A stretch of DNA of 64,000 nt from Aquilaria yunnanensis (Eukaryota > Streptophyta > Magnoliopsida > Malvales > Thymelaeaceae): positions 72,816,041-72,880,040 of the forward strand of contig CM077598.1 of assembly GCA_039654915.1 (NCBI GenBank). The letters run 5' to 3'. The translations under genes were made by a program, and so were the position numbers. Every line of letters starts with the position of its first letter. Within the stretch, counting starts at the first letter, position 1. The notes under the pieces are model-generated. The model did no database searches. It saw only the letters and a list, made by a program, of their open reading frames with translations, and was not told the origin of the DNA. Of the stretch, positions 21,719 through 34,715 are shown piece by piece.

Positions 21719-22111
21719 ATTTTTTGTAATTCTTCTAAGTACGAAAAAAAAAACCATGAGCACCATAGTTTTTCATACCTATTAACAATCCAGGAAAAAG
21801 AAAAGGCTTTTTACTTTGTCAAAAACTTCATGGATAACAAACTCCTTGACTTAAGACTTTGTTATTCCTGCGATTCCAAATTATCCAAGCGGCTGGTATA
21901 TATCAAGGTGGCTTCCCAAGCTTTTAGGTTCCCCTTATATTTTTTTTACAAAAATACAAAAAAAAATGCTACAAATTTATATATACAAGTTTTCTATTTT
22001 TAAAATTTATTTAAAAATTCTATAATCAAATACTATTTTTTTACAATTTCATACATAATTCACTTTCACAAATATTTTATTATGTAATTGAACTTTTTTC
22101 GTGAAGAAAAA
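21719..22111. other. AT-rich spacer left of the SIRE-like element
   Basis: Low-complexity, A/T-rich sequence with poly-A and poly-T runs. No gene seen. Confidence 0.5.
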
Positions 22112-25100
22112 TGTTGCCCCAAGTGCAACCAAAAGGGAGGTGAATTGGTTGAGTTCCAAAACAAACAAAAAATGGGTTCTGAAACCCTCAAACTCAAATT
22201 TAATTCAAGGAACAATAATTAACCCTATTTTAACCAGAAAATAACTACCACAATCCACCTAAATTTTGCTTTGAAAGCTACCTTTGAAGTATTTTTGAAA
22301 GCAAACAAGTTCAACCAAGATAGGTGGCATAAAACACCAACCAAAGCTCAAGTATGTAGAGAGAGAGAAACTTGCACAAGAGAATTTTTATAGAGATTCG
22401 GTCTCTTCTCTTGATAGCCTACTTTTTTTCCTCAAGTTCACCACTTGAAAGTTTTCTTCTCTACTATAAAATACAAGAATATACAACAGCATATAAGGGC
22501 ACATAACCCTTTGGTAGTTCCTTCTACCTCAATCTCTCACTAGTTTTGCCAAAGGCTAACTAGGAACCTTTCTAATTCCCTTTCCTTTACAAGGAAATCA
22601 CTCAACCACTCAAGATAAACTCAGTAATTTCGTGGTTACAAGGTGGTAAGAACAATGGAACTTCTCTGTTACCCACTCTAAGGTAATCCAATTATGGTGT
22701 CAAAACTGTGCATTTAAACTCCCGGGATTGGTGTGTGCTGTAAGTCATCATAACAACATCCCTAGTGTACATAGTCAAGTGACCCTCTTGGGCACTACAT
22801 AAATACATGCATATTGGTCTAACTATAACACACATATTCTCATTTATGCACACTATGGTAGCTAAGAAGAAAAACACTAGTACAAGTCTTAGTTTTGGCA
22901 TCCACACATTAAGCATTCTTACTAGGTTCAAAAATTCTAGCCACTGCACCCAAACTTCCTCCAATAAACTGTATCATTCTAGCTATGTAACCCCCTATTT
23001 CATTTTCTCCATTATCAAGTAGAGACTTAGGGAAAATCAACAAATTTTGTTTTACATCAATAGCACACTAATGGACTAAGTTATGGATTTTTTAAGTTGG
23101 TTACAAAATTCTAACTAAATGAACAGTAACTTAGCCAATTTTGCAACATCATAAGTTTGGCTACAGGGCTCTACAACATCATAACTTTGGCTACAGAGCT
23201 CTAAATCTAGAAATTCCAAAGCCCAGTTAAACCTCTAGATGTCCTCTAGGTGTAGCCAAAATTTCATACCAAGATTCATTCTACACAGGGGGATATTCAA
23301 CTTTAGGTACAGGGTCAAAATTCTGGCAACTTTTGGACCATTTTTCCCATATAATTTTTCCAAACCATTCAAACACTTCATTCACAAAGATAAAGCCCTC
23401 CAAGGCTATCCCATACATGTACAATACACATATGAATTACATTCTTTTGCATCTAGCAATTTCATGTGGCCAAAACAGAATTTACAAGTAAGCAGCCTAT
23501 TATTCACACTTAGGCAGCTTTGCACCACATCACATACATAGCCAAAACATTACTCAAATGTTCATACACTTATCTCATTTTCCATACACTACATGTGCAT
23601 GCATACATGCACTATAAAATGGCCTTAAGTCATCTAAATACGCACCCTAAGTTACAGGAGTGCCTGAAATGCAATGGACTCCAGAAATATGATGCTGGAC
23701 AGCTCCTGCACAACACAGTAAGTACCACCACCAAACATATCAAATGTTCTCCTAAAATCATCAAACTTTTCAGATCATAACTAGACACATGGAGGTTCAT
23801 GTACCTGAAATTTCAGATCAAAACTCAAACCATAAAGGTCAGTTTGAATGTGATCTTTCTGCTGGACCTGAAATGACAGAATTGATGGGAGTAAGTTACA
23901 CTAAAACACAAGAAACACAATGCATATATACAAGATATAGCAACCAAATGCAGCAGCCATTCACAACCAACAAACACATGAAATGCAGCAGCAACAATAA
24001 CCATAGATTAGTCTGTAAAACATGCAATAAACTTAAATAAATCACTATGGTAGCCCTCTTCAAACTAATGTTTGGCCTTAAAAGGATTTTAACAGTAGTT
24101 AGTACTAACTTTGGGCTCTAAAAACCCCAATTTTCACTTCCATCATTGTGCACTTCACACTATGTCACAAAACCTTTAATAAGTGCACTCCCTTCACTAA
24201 GTTTGGTTCATCAGGCTCATCGCTCTCTACCAAGCTTAGCTCTAGCTCCATGGTTACTTGAAAATATAGAAAACAAGTCATGAGAGGAAGAGAACCCTTA
24301 CCTTGATGGGTATGCTAAAATTGGAGCTTGATCCTAGGTGCACTCAAGCAATAACACCAAATAGCTTCCAATTGTGCTTCTTTGACTTCAATTGCAAGTA
24401 GTTTTGAGTTTGAAGGTATGGTGGCTATGGAGGAAGTATGGAGGAGAGGGCTGGCTTCTTTTTTGCTAGTAGAGGCTGAAATTTGGGAGATAAGGACCAA
24501 GAATGGACACTTATATGGTCTTAAATGCACTAAACACACTTAACAAGCTTAACCAAGCTTTATGTCATTTTCCTTGCTACAAGACCATGGTTTCTTTACC
24601 TTAATCTCTTGGCCCACATTTAACCTCCATATCCCATACCATAGCAGCCCTCCTTATGTGGGATAACCCCACAAAACTTCCATTTGACTTAAGTCATAAG
24701 CATGGACAACCAAAGGCACACAATAGGACACTTAAGTCCTTGAAACCTTTTTGTGTTTCTTTTGTCCATATTTGTCTCCTATAAGCAATTTGGTCCTCCA
24801 ATAGCACTTTCATACCATTCATATCCTTCCCATAACTCTCCAAATCTATTTTTTGAAAGTTTTACAATTGACTACCCGAATTTCCAAAACCTTACAAAAA
24901 AGTCCATAGGTTGCTTGACAAACAAGCAATCCTTAAGGCTTTTCTTGGGGGCCAAGTTACCAACTTGGAACACTTTTAAGGAGGTATTGATCATGCCTTT
25001 TACCCCTACACTTCAATCACTATGATGAGAATTACACAATATAATGGTTTTTAGCCATTATGACACTTGTAATTCTCCCATTTTTGTGAGGTGGTAACAA

Positions 25101-26006
25101 TCTCAAGGCTAGATAAGCAAATGAAAGCACAAGTTCATGGAAAATATCAAGTTTGAGCTCTTTGATGATAGATGCTTTTTTCTAGATTCCAAGAGATCTT
25201 TACTAGTGATTCTTGATGTTTTTATACTCCAATGGATGCAAAAGAGACGTTGAAGACCTTTGGAATGATCAGAAAAGTCTCTTTGAAATCTGGTGAACGC
25301 TGCTGTCAAATTTGACAAAAAATTACTTCTGTCGCCTAGTTTCACCCAAGTGAAAAATTTTCACTCGGTTGAAAATTCAGTCTGATAAGGAAATCCAAGG
25401 TTTGATCTCCAACGGCTATATTTTTAATTAATGAGCTGTCAACGCCTAACACACGTAGAATCTAATGTTGTATGAATTTAGAATGAATTTTCAAATAATT
25501 TTCAAACCGGGAACTTGCACGCAGGCCTAGAGTCCACGTTTCACCCAGTTCAAAAGTTTTCATTTGAATGAAATTTTTGTCCAAAATGAAAATGTTCTCT
25601 GGTTGAAAAAATTGCTTCAGTTTCAACACATTGAAAAATTTTCACTCGAATGATTTTCTTGTCTAGAAATAAAATGCTCTCAGGTTTGAAAATTTGCTCC
25701 AGTTTCAACACGTTGAAATATTTTCACCCTGTTGAAACTGTAACTCCAGCTTTTTCTTGCTCCTAGACTTCCAAACTTCAATAAATCTTTTGCCAAGGAG
25801 ATTTCTTCATTCACAAGTAATGCTTGGATCACCAAAAATACTTGAAATATACTCGAGAAAACAATTTTTCTACCAAAGATCAAGACTTTATGAATGAGAG
25901 ACCAAAGTATAAATCTTTAAATAAAGCCTTGAAACACTTAAAAAAAATATGTTTTGTTATAATCAAAATCAAATAAATATAAATCATGAGTGAAACCAAT
26001 CCAACA
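22112..26006 (-). repeat. 3' LTR of the SIRE-like element (split at 22667)
   Basis: 22112-22666 and 25105-26006 together match the uninterrupted LTR at 38214-39668. The left end is tgttgccccaagtgc and the right end is ccaatccaaca. The right part contains diverged tandem segments of about 85-90 bp with the phrase cagtttcaacacgttgaaa. Confidence 0.88.
22667..25099. mobile_element. Probable solo LTR (2.4 kb) inside the SIRE 3' LTR
   Basis: It starts tgttaccc and ends ggtggtaaca (TG...CA, with inverted tgttacc/ggtaaca ends). Flanks are ttctc (22662-22666) and atctc (25100-25104), a 5-bp duplication with one mismatch. Deleting it restores continuity with the other SIRE LTR. It is non-coding and contains a 30-bp tandem duplication at about 23146-23207 (caacatcataa-tttggctaca). 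Confidence 0.7.
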
Positions 26007-26674
26007 ATCTCGCCCTTTTTGATGATGACAAAACTTTTGAGAAAACATTGGAAAAGATTAAAAATAAGAATTTTGAAAAAAAAAATCTAACGTAATCACC
26101 CCTAAAAAATGAACAAAACTCCCTGTTCAAGGATGTAAAACAGCCACAAGATATTCACAGAAAAGTCAATACTAAACTGATATAATACCAAACACTTCTA
26201 CAATTTTTAACTATGTATGCTCCCCCTTACTCCAACATTCAAAAACAACAAAACAATACTACTCCCCCTCACTTCTTGCATATATAATCTTGAATCAATA
26301 AGAACAAATAATCAACAAAAACATTAAGCTAATGAACCACTAATTTTCTCCCCCCTTTTGTCATAATCAAGAAGAGTGAATAATAGTTATAAGCATGAAG
26401 TCATGTGGAACAAAGAGAATAAGGAAGTCATAATAGTCACATAAGCACATCAGCATCCATAACAAGGCATAAGAGTCATGTGGAACAAATCCACAGGAAC
26501 AAAAGTCATAGAGCTAAATGGGCAACCTAAGTCTAAACGAAGTTAAAAACGTTGCTTGTGCCACATAAAGAACAAGTTTTGAAAACTCGAACCTAAGAAA
26601 AACTAATGGGGGACGGGAAATGAAGGTCTCGAGAGAAGAGGAATGATGGCAAGGCAGGGTCTGGGCATTGGAAC
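26007..26674 (-). other. PPT and 3' non-coding region of the SIRE-like element
   Basis: Directly beside the 3' LTR the minus strand reads aaaaagggcgagat, the plus-strand primer tract. Further purine-rich tracts of similar type (minus strand) occur near 26221, 26263 and 26350, the last followed by a ttttgtcataatcaa phrase on the + strand that echoes the main tract. The rest is AT-rich; the C-terminal end of the env-like frame may reach to about 26514. Confidence 0.65.
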
Positions 26675-29600
26675 TAAGGGTGGAAACAAGCCAAGGCACT
26701 TATCAAATGGTTCGGGCTCAAGCTTGATTTTTTTTGTTTTTGAGCCGAGCTTCGAGCCGAACAGTGTTCGGCTCGAATACTTATCGAGCCTAACGAGCCT
26801 AGTAAAAAAACTAATATAATATAATTTACTTACCCCCTAATCCTATTACCTAATTCCTAAAAGTCCTACACCAAGCACACACGCCACCAGACCAAACAAA
26901 ATCTTATCTCTTTAAGCTTCAACTATTCTTGTGCGGCTTTGCCCTTCACTTCCCGATCCCGACATTCCGATGAACCCTGCCCTACTGCACCCTACCTTTT
27001 CGTGTCAGACTCCCGACATTCCAGTGAACCCTTATCCCAACAGCTAGCCCCAGCCCATCGTTGTACCTTGCACACCCACTCACCAGGGCCGACACCGTTG
27101 CTCCTACCAGCCGGCAGCCATATTCATAAACACCGACGTTTAAGCTCCTACTATAAATTGGTGATTAACCATTCGAGCCCCTCTTCGTTCGGGCTACAAA
27201 CACAACCCATCACCTTTTCGTTCTAGCCCCTGCTATAAATCGGCGATTAACCATTTTGAGCACCTGCTAGAAGCTTGGAAATCAATAATTCGGTTACTCA
27301 CCAACCCATCATCTTTTAATCATTGCTTTCTATAGTTCTAGAGCTTTTGTCTAGTTCTTTTTTTTTGTCTTTAAGTGTGATTCTACTAAAACTAAAAGGT
27401 ATGAAATTTTTTTTCGCTTTGCCACACCAATTAGTAACATTAAATAAACAAAACTCAGTAACTTTTTTGTGTTTGTTCTACAACTCTGTTGTGATTAGCT
27501 AAGTGGAAAAATACTTGAACAGCTAGGGTCCTTGTAAAAGGTATGTGTCCTTACAGTCGCCTGTATGTTCCAACATAGAACATCAGTGTTGCAAGTATGC
27601 ATTTTAATTTATGTAGAGTTCTTTCATAGCTTGTGTTCTGACTTACAATATCAGTGCTTGCATCTTTATGAGTTGGTAATTTTTAATCTTCATTTCTGTT
27701 TTTGGAAGGCTTATTTATTTATTAGAAAAATTATGGTTCAGTAGGAAAAGTCAGGCTTTCAATTATATGTAAATGTTTTTTAACATTGATTAGTTTTTTT
27801 TTCCTTCTTTCTTTTCATGCTATTGCCTTTTGCTATTTGTACATTAATTAGTTCTCAATGGCAACAAAATGTTGTCATAATCAAAAGTGTTGGTATTTTT
27901 TTGTGCTCAAGTGCACGGGAGTGCTTATAATGATTAACCGTATACCTTTCTGCCTCTAATGGATTTGGGAAGATGATCATTTGTTCTTATATGTAAGTGT
28001 TACATGAAGAGCTCTAGTGGCTATTGTTGTTATCTTATCTCACTATCCATTCAAAATTTGCTTGTTTAGTCTTGGAGTGCATAAATGGATTCAGTTAGAA
28101 TTTGGTTATTGTTCTCTTATCTCATGTTTTGTTGAATTTGAGTCTTATCTTATTGCAACTTGCAGCAGCTTAATTTAGTAGCCCAAGATGTCATCTTCAA
28201 CTAGTCAATATCCATCTGTTGAAGAGTCAAACTCATTAACTTTTATGCAAGATGTTGATGACATTGATACGATAATAGATACTAATCAATCTCGTATAGA
28301 GGAAATGGCTAATATTCCTAAAGAAGAAGCAAGTATTGATGGAAATGACCAGCAAGGTAATAACTTGATAAAAAGAAATGGGCTATGAGATCCAAAATTT
28401 GGACAGCATTTACAAAAGCTACAGATGCGAAAGGGTTGAAGTCAGTCAAATGCAATTTTTGTGGTTTAACTTACTCTTGGTAGAAGAGTGGAACCACATC
28501 ACATCTTGGTCGCCATATGAGTTGTTGTATTAAAAAGAAGCTTCATCTGAAGAAGCAAGGGCTTCTTGATTTTCAACCTAATGATACAAAGGTTAGTGTT
28601 AACCTTCCGGCCCTTGCGCCAGCTATAGTAGACAGAAAATATGATCCTATGAAGATGAGGAAAGCCATTTCTCATTGGTGTTGATGCATGAGCATCTATT
28701 CTCAGTTGTAGATGTGGAAGGGTTTAACTTTATGATGAAAGTTGCAATCCCCCAATTTGAAATAATTGCCCGTGCTACTTTGAAAAGTGATTGCATGAAG
28801 ATACATAAGCATGAAAAGAAAAAGGTGAAGGTCATGCTAAGGAAAGTTTCAAAAATTAGTTTGACAACAGACCTATGGAAGTCAAAGAACCAAAAAATCG
28901 GGTATATGGTTATCACTGCCCATTTTGTCGACTTTGAGTGGAAGTTGAATAAATGGATGTTGATGTTATTCATATTCCTCCTCCATATACAGGTGATGCC
29001 ATTTCAGATGGAATTTTCAAATGTTTGAAGAAGTGGGGTATTAAGAACAAAGTTTATACTATTTCAGTTGATAATGCTTTAGCAAATGATTCTGCCATAA
29101 AAATTTTGAAGGAAATTTTTGAAGCAAATAAGAAGTTGTTGTGTGGTGGGAAATTGTTTCATGTGCAGTGTTATGCACATATTCTTAATCTGATTGTCCA
29201 AGATGGTTTGGCTAAGGTAAAATTTGTCATTCAAGATGTGGGGGATAGTATTTCTTTCATTAATTATAATGAAGCAAGGTTGAACACCTTTTTTGAAATG
29301 TTCAACAATTACAACTACCAGCTTGGAAGCTTATTCTTGATTGCAAAATTTGTTGGAATTCAACATATGAAATGTTGGCTTATGCTTAAAAGTTCAGAGA
29401 TGTGTTCCCAAAATTCCAACGGAAAGAACCTCATTATTGTTCTTGCCCAACAAAAGATGATTGGGATAGGATTGAGATCATTTTGGAAATCTTGGAGGTT
29501 TTCTCCAATGTCACAAATATCATGTCTGGAAGTGACTATCCAACATCAAACTTGTTTCTTTGTGAAATTTATAAAGTGAAACAACTCTTGGATGCTCTGG

Positions 29601-31855
29601 CAAATGATGAGACTAGCGTTGTAAAGGAAATGGTTACCCAGATGAAGAAGAAATTTGACAAATATTGGGGAAAGTGTAATATACTAATGGCTATTGCTGC
29701 CATTTTGGACCCAAGAGTGAAGATGAGGGCCATGGTCTATTGTTTTCCTAAAATATACTCTCAAGTAAAAGCACAAGCTAACATTGAAAAGGTGAAGAAT
29801 GTTTTATATGAGCTTTATACTGAGTATGCAGAAATGCATAAGGGGAATGATCAAGGACATGAACCAGCTACTTCTTCTCAATCTTCTATGACTTTTGTTT
29901 CTTCAGGGTTGGGCTTTAGGGAAATCAAAAAATATGTGAAGCAGTTAGGGATAGAGGAGCAACAAAATACTGATCTGGACTTTTATTTTTTAGATAGGTG
30001 TCATATTTGTGCTGAAGGGTCGAATGATTCATTTAATGTGTTGAAGTGATGGAAGGGGAATGCAAGCAAATATCGAGTTTTGTCGAAGATGGCATGTGAT
30101 ATTTTGGCAATACCAATAACTACAGTAGCTTCTGAGGCATCTTTTAGTGCTAGAAGTCTAGTGATTGACTCATATCGTGCATCACTTTCAATTGAGACTG
30201 TGCAAGCATTACTTTGTGGAGGGGATTGGCTTAGAAACCTCCATGGTGTGAAGAAGAAAAAAAAAGTAAGTGTTTGAACTACAATTTTTGAAAATTATGT
30301 TGTTTGAGTTTCTTATAACTTTATATAATTTTTTCAGGGGATGGAACAACCAGTTGTAATCAATCTACCAATCTGAAATGCGAAGTTGGCTATTATGTAA
30401 GTGATATCTGAAAGGTGACTTTTTAGTGTTTACCCATGTTCTAATGCCATATTGAGGTGGTGTTGACCAAAAATTTTTTTGCATTTGATTGGAAATGGTA
30501 GGTGCATTAGGCTTTGGGCGGACTTTTGGATGGAGGAAGGAATTTTGCAAGTACTTTTTCCAAAAATATATGCTCCTGTTGTGAAAAAAAAAATTTAAGT
30601 GTAGTGTGCAACTTTGGTTTGTCAATTATTGATGTTTGGTGTTGGAATATTCAGCTGTCAGGGAGGCTGTTGAATTGGTGAACCCTCTTTATAGTTGTCT
30701 CTGTACAATCTGGCACATCAAGTATCACTAGTTTGCTTTACTTTGATATATTGGTTTCTAGGAAAATATTCAGCTACAGTAGCAGATGTGGCATACAATT
30801 GTTTTATGTTTCTTTCAAATCTACTAAAATTATTGGTTAACTATGGGAGTGAACTAATTTCATCATACCATATTTTGTTCTACCATGAAGTGCTAAGGTA
30901 CACAATAGCTTTTAGATTTGATTGCTTGTGTATTTGTTTTTAGGAGTACATATGCCTCCATAAACCCATTGTTACGTTTCTCTATCAATAAGTATAAAAC
31001 CCGGTAGCTGGAGTTATCATCTTTTATTTTTATTTTTATTTTTAAGACTTTTAATATATACTCCTGCGTGATATGTATGGAGGATTGACTCATATGGACG
31101 TATTATCAAAGTGGCAAGTTTTCAGCTTAAAAAACTTGATTCCATCTTTTATCTTCATGCAGTGCTTATATTTCTTATTTTCTTTTATTCCTTTTTTTTT
31201 AATGTGTTTCATGTAACTAGAAGAGAATTGGACAGTGGAAATAATGTACTATTTTTTTTGTAAAAATTCCATCTTCTATCTTGATTCCTTATTTGTTTTA
31301 ATGTACAAGATTTATAGATATAATGTACACATTTTTTTTTTGGTACATGAATCACAATTTATGCTGGAAACGCGGTATTCATTGTGATGTCTCTTAATTT
31401 GTGCTCAAACAATTATTGCTGGACAAGATTCACTTAACATGAAGGAGATTTGGATGCTATTGCTGGCTAGACAAGAAATGAGGAGGGCTAAGATTTACTA
31501 TCTTGGAATGAACTTGAAAACTTTGAATTGACTTGTTAATTTGAATGATTCATAAACTTCCTTGTTTATCGGTTATTGAACTTGGATTATGCTTAGTTAA
31601 CTTCATGTTCAGTTAGACTAAACTATTAAGTTGTATTATCTTTTTTTGGTTTTTGTTTGTTATGAAAACTTTAACATGTTTCTCAAATCGAGCTTGATTC
31701 GAGCTTCAAGCTTATGGAGCCAAATTCAAACTTTTTTAAGCCAAGCTTTGAGCCCATTTTTTCGAGCTCCTCGAACTCGAGCCGAGCCAATTCTAAACAA
31801 GCCGAGCTTCTAGCCTAGGGGTGTTCGAGATCGGCTTGTCTTGTTTCCACCCCTA
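26675..31855 (+). mobile_element. hAT superfamily DNA transposon
   Basis: A 5181-bp element with terminal inverted repeats, taagggtggaaacaagccaag on the left and, read from the right end inward, tagggg-tggaaacaagacaag. It is flanked by 8-bp duplications attggaac (26667-26674) and gttgaaac (31856-31863), with two mismatches. An 8-bp target and this end type fit hAT. Subterminal zones (about 26700-26810 and 31685-31850) are dense in gagccgagc/cgagct motifs in both orientations, as expected for transposase-binding sites. The 5' part (26811-28187) and 3' part (30278-31684) show no other gene. It interrupts the SIRE env-like frame. Confidence 0.85.
28188..30277 (+). pseudogene. hAT transposase (RICESLEEPER/BED-type), frameshifted
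   Basis: The cut-and-paste enzyme of the element. Segments lie in all three frames. There is an N-terminus at 28188-28388. A BED zinc finger at about 28395-28540 has CNFCGLTYS and the SHLGRHMSCC part, with a TAG at about 28481. The catalytic domain includes ISLTTDLWKSKNQKIGYM (28675-28950, first Asp) and TISVDNALANDSA, then HVQCYAHILNLIVQDGL (28953-29300). A RNase-H-fold region with ILDPRVKMRAMVY is at 29402-30049. The C-terminal hAT dimerisation domain is at 30080-30230 (IPITTVASEASFSA). Frame changes near 28370, 28960 and 29350-29400 plus stops (28386, about 28481, 30047) make it non-functional. Confidence 0.85.
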
Positions 31856-31863
31856 GTTGAAAC

Positions 31864-33118
31864 AACAGGGGCAGCAGCTGTAGGAGCTTCAGAAGCTGGA
31901 TCCGCTGAAGTGTTGGCCCTGGAAGAAGTTGGAGGGTCGGCAGTTGTAGCCTCAAACTCTTTGCCTTGACAAGAAACAAGTTGGAGAAGGAGAGAGTGGA
32001 TGTCATCAAGCTTCCCAACTTTGGCAAGAATTTCAGCTTGAGATTTTTCCAAGGAATCAGGCTGGGCATTGGTTTTGGCTAATTCATGAGTGAGTATCTC
32101 TAACTCAGTAAGCACATGTTTGTCAGCCTCATCAACACTCTCATCACTTTCCATAGTAGCCTTTGCAACTCCACAGTAGTCTCATCCCTAATCCAGCCAA
32201 CTCCCTCATCAAACTTTAGACCTCCCAATTTCAAATTGGTAGGATCAACAAGGGAAGCACGACTATCCAATGGGATTTCTGCTGATGTGCAAGCTACCCC
32301 ATGGGCTTTAGGAAGCCGAGTGATAAGTGTAAGATAGGGCAAAGGGGTTGCCTTGGTGGTAGCTACCTTTTTCATTTGGTACACGACTCTAGCACCAAAA
32401 TCCACATTGTTCTGCTTAGATGTCTTGTACATAAGGCATGCGTCTTGATAAGTGACATTTTTGGCACCCTCCCTATGCACCAAAATATCAACAATAATCC
32501 AATGCAAGACTCGATAATGAGACTCTGGCAAGCTAGGAGAAGCTTAATTAGGCAACTGAGAACAATCCTTAACCAACCCCGGAAAGAAACGATTTAAAAT
32601 GTGCTTTTGTTCAACCTTGAAACTCTTCTCAGAGTCTGATTTAGTACCAACTAAAGCATAGATAAAGTCCTTAGACGCAGAGATACTAATGCCATTTACT
32701 TGGCTCATAAGAGTGAGGAATTTTTCATCCACCTTTAAATTTCTGTAGAATTCATTAATTTGAGCTTCTGAACCTCTAGGTTTTTTACTAATAAAAGAGC
32801 CTATCTTGAAAAATCCAACCTAAAGAACCACTTTAGCAAACTTTTCTTTCCTCAATTCTTCAACAAAGACAACACGATTTTTGCATAATTTCTTAAATTT
32901 CTAAGATTCTTTAGTAACAGGAGCCACATTCACTGGAAGAGTGTCCATTACCTCGATTTCATCTTCAGAAAAGGAGGAGGGTGGTGGAGAAGGCGACGGT
33001 TAGGCTGTTGGACGTTTCTTCTTTGTGGCACTTGCCTTGTTTGTGAGTAGAGCCTCCCTTGTCGGCTGCATCTTGCCTTCGTTTTGGTACGCCCCCACCT
33101 TGAGTTCGTGGTGCCATG
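31864..33118 (-). pseudogene. Env-like ORF of the SIRE-like element, broken
   Basis: Minus-strand frames downstream of pol, in the position of the 'envelope-like' ORF of SIRE-type copia elements. Segments: 33118-32948 (basic, Lys/Arg-rich start), 32732-32544, 32531-32100 (contains HYRVLHWIIVDIL and DACLMYKTSK, typical of the plant env-like/'putative plant transposon protein' family), and 32154-31864 (Ala/Glu-rich tail). Stops and frame changes occur between the segments, and the hAT element cuts the C-terminal end. Proteins of this family are called env-like by position; I see no signal peptide or convincing membrane anchor in the readable parts, so an envelope role is not supported here. Confidence 0.65.
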
Positions 33119-33304
33119 GGAGATAAAACAAAGAATCATAGAGGACGAATCCAGATTTGATGGTGGTGCACAACCAAAAATTTAGAGGCTAGGGTTTCAG
33201 TGGGACAATGGTTACCTGGAAACGAAGCGCTAGTTGAACTGATAAGGGTGGTGTCGGCAATGAGAGAGGAGCAACTGGGTAGACGTAGAGTGGCAAGTTA
33301 CGAG

Positions 33305-34715
33305 TGTAGGATTTCGGGAGCCAAAAAAATGCAGTAGAATTTAACCGAAACCCTCCAACATTCAAGTAAAACAAGGTAAACTGGGTGTTCAAAAATTTTG
33401 ATAGCTAATTTTGGTTGAGATCTCTCACAATACTGTAGAGTCGAATCACAAAAGCTGAATAATTGACGTGTTCAAGCTCTCTATGGTATCCACACGAGCT
33501 TCTCAGGATCACCATGCTTCCACCATATCCCGGCAGATGCATTTCTCTTACGCTCACAGTGCTAGCTTGTGTCCTCTAAGGAATAGCAAGAGAAGAGTGC
33601 GGCTGTCTTTTTTGGGAGGCTAAGGCAAGGCTGCAAATTTCTCACTAAAATTTGTATTTATAGTGAGACTCAACTTCCAGACCTAATGGGTTTCAAAGCC
33701 CTAATCCAATTAGGCTTTAATTTTGGGCTTAATAATGCCTCAACTTTTAGGCCAATTATTAACGCAAAATTATCATGAAACCATAACCCAAGTAATTAGC
33801 CCATGCACTCTAATAATCCAAACAGCTCTATGTGTGCGACCCAATAGGCTCTTACCACGTTGGCAATGATCATAAATCACATTTATGATCATAAGCAATG
33901 AACGGTGTCTAGGAACACATCATTGCTACCCAAGTGACAAGATTGTCAGTGATTCGACTAAACCTTTATGATCATTACCCATATATGTCATTGTCCCTTT
34001 GTCCAAGATATCAAGACTAGGCACGAGACATGGAATGTGTCACTCTCGTATAGCCCAATCTTTGGTTTCTTGATTACCGAGTATACTAACTTAAATTGAT
34101 GCCATTAACATCGTATATCAACTCATCCAAGCATGGTCATGCATTTTCTAAGTCTCACTCTATCAAGGGGGTCGAAGATATCACTCCCATTACATAGGAG
34201 GGACAAATCCCATCTTGATCATAGAAATCCCTCCACATGATATTTGACATACCCAACGACCTCTTTAAAGTTCACTTAGTTACAAGCAACAAAGGGAAGT
34301 ATCAAAGTATGTGACTTACATGTAAGGAACCTTGATGACCTTAGGTGAAAGGACTACATATACCATGATCACTATGAGAATCATTTTTGATACTCATATA
34401 ACGATCCATATAGCGTTCTCATGATGGGTCGGTCTAGTACACAAGTTCTCTAACTTGTACCCATATGTAGACTACATATCTCATATTAGCCTCCACATAT
34501 GCTAGTCGTTATGTATTATCGTAACCTATTCCACAATAAAACTAGACTAGGGACATTTGAGAATATCATTATTGTAGGGTTACAATTATGTTTATTACGT
34601 TATGCACAAACAAAATAACAAATATAGTTGCTAGATTAATGCCTTATAAAATATCATGCCTCAATGTGCAAAAATATAATTATCTCATAATTGACTTTTG
34701 GGCACAACACTAACA
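33305..34715. mobile_element. LTR-R copy B, solo LTR (1411 bp)
   Basis: Starts tgtaggatttcgggagcc and ends cacaacactaaca. It is flanked by a perfect 5-bp target duplication acgag (33300-33304 and 34716-34720), with no internal region, so it is a solo LTR left by LTR-LTR recombination. Same length as copy C. It separates the SIRE env-like ORF from the end of pol. Confidence 0.9.

Noticed and set aside
26939..27226. A 95-codon frame in the hAT 5' region
   Set aside because: Pro/Ser-rich, no recognised domain, and lies in the non-coding leader of the transposon.
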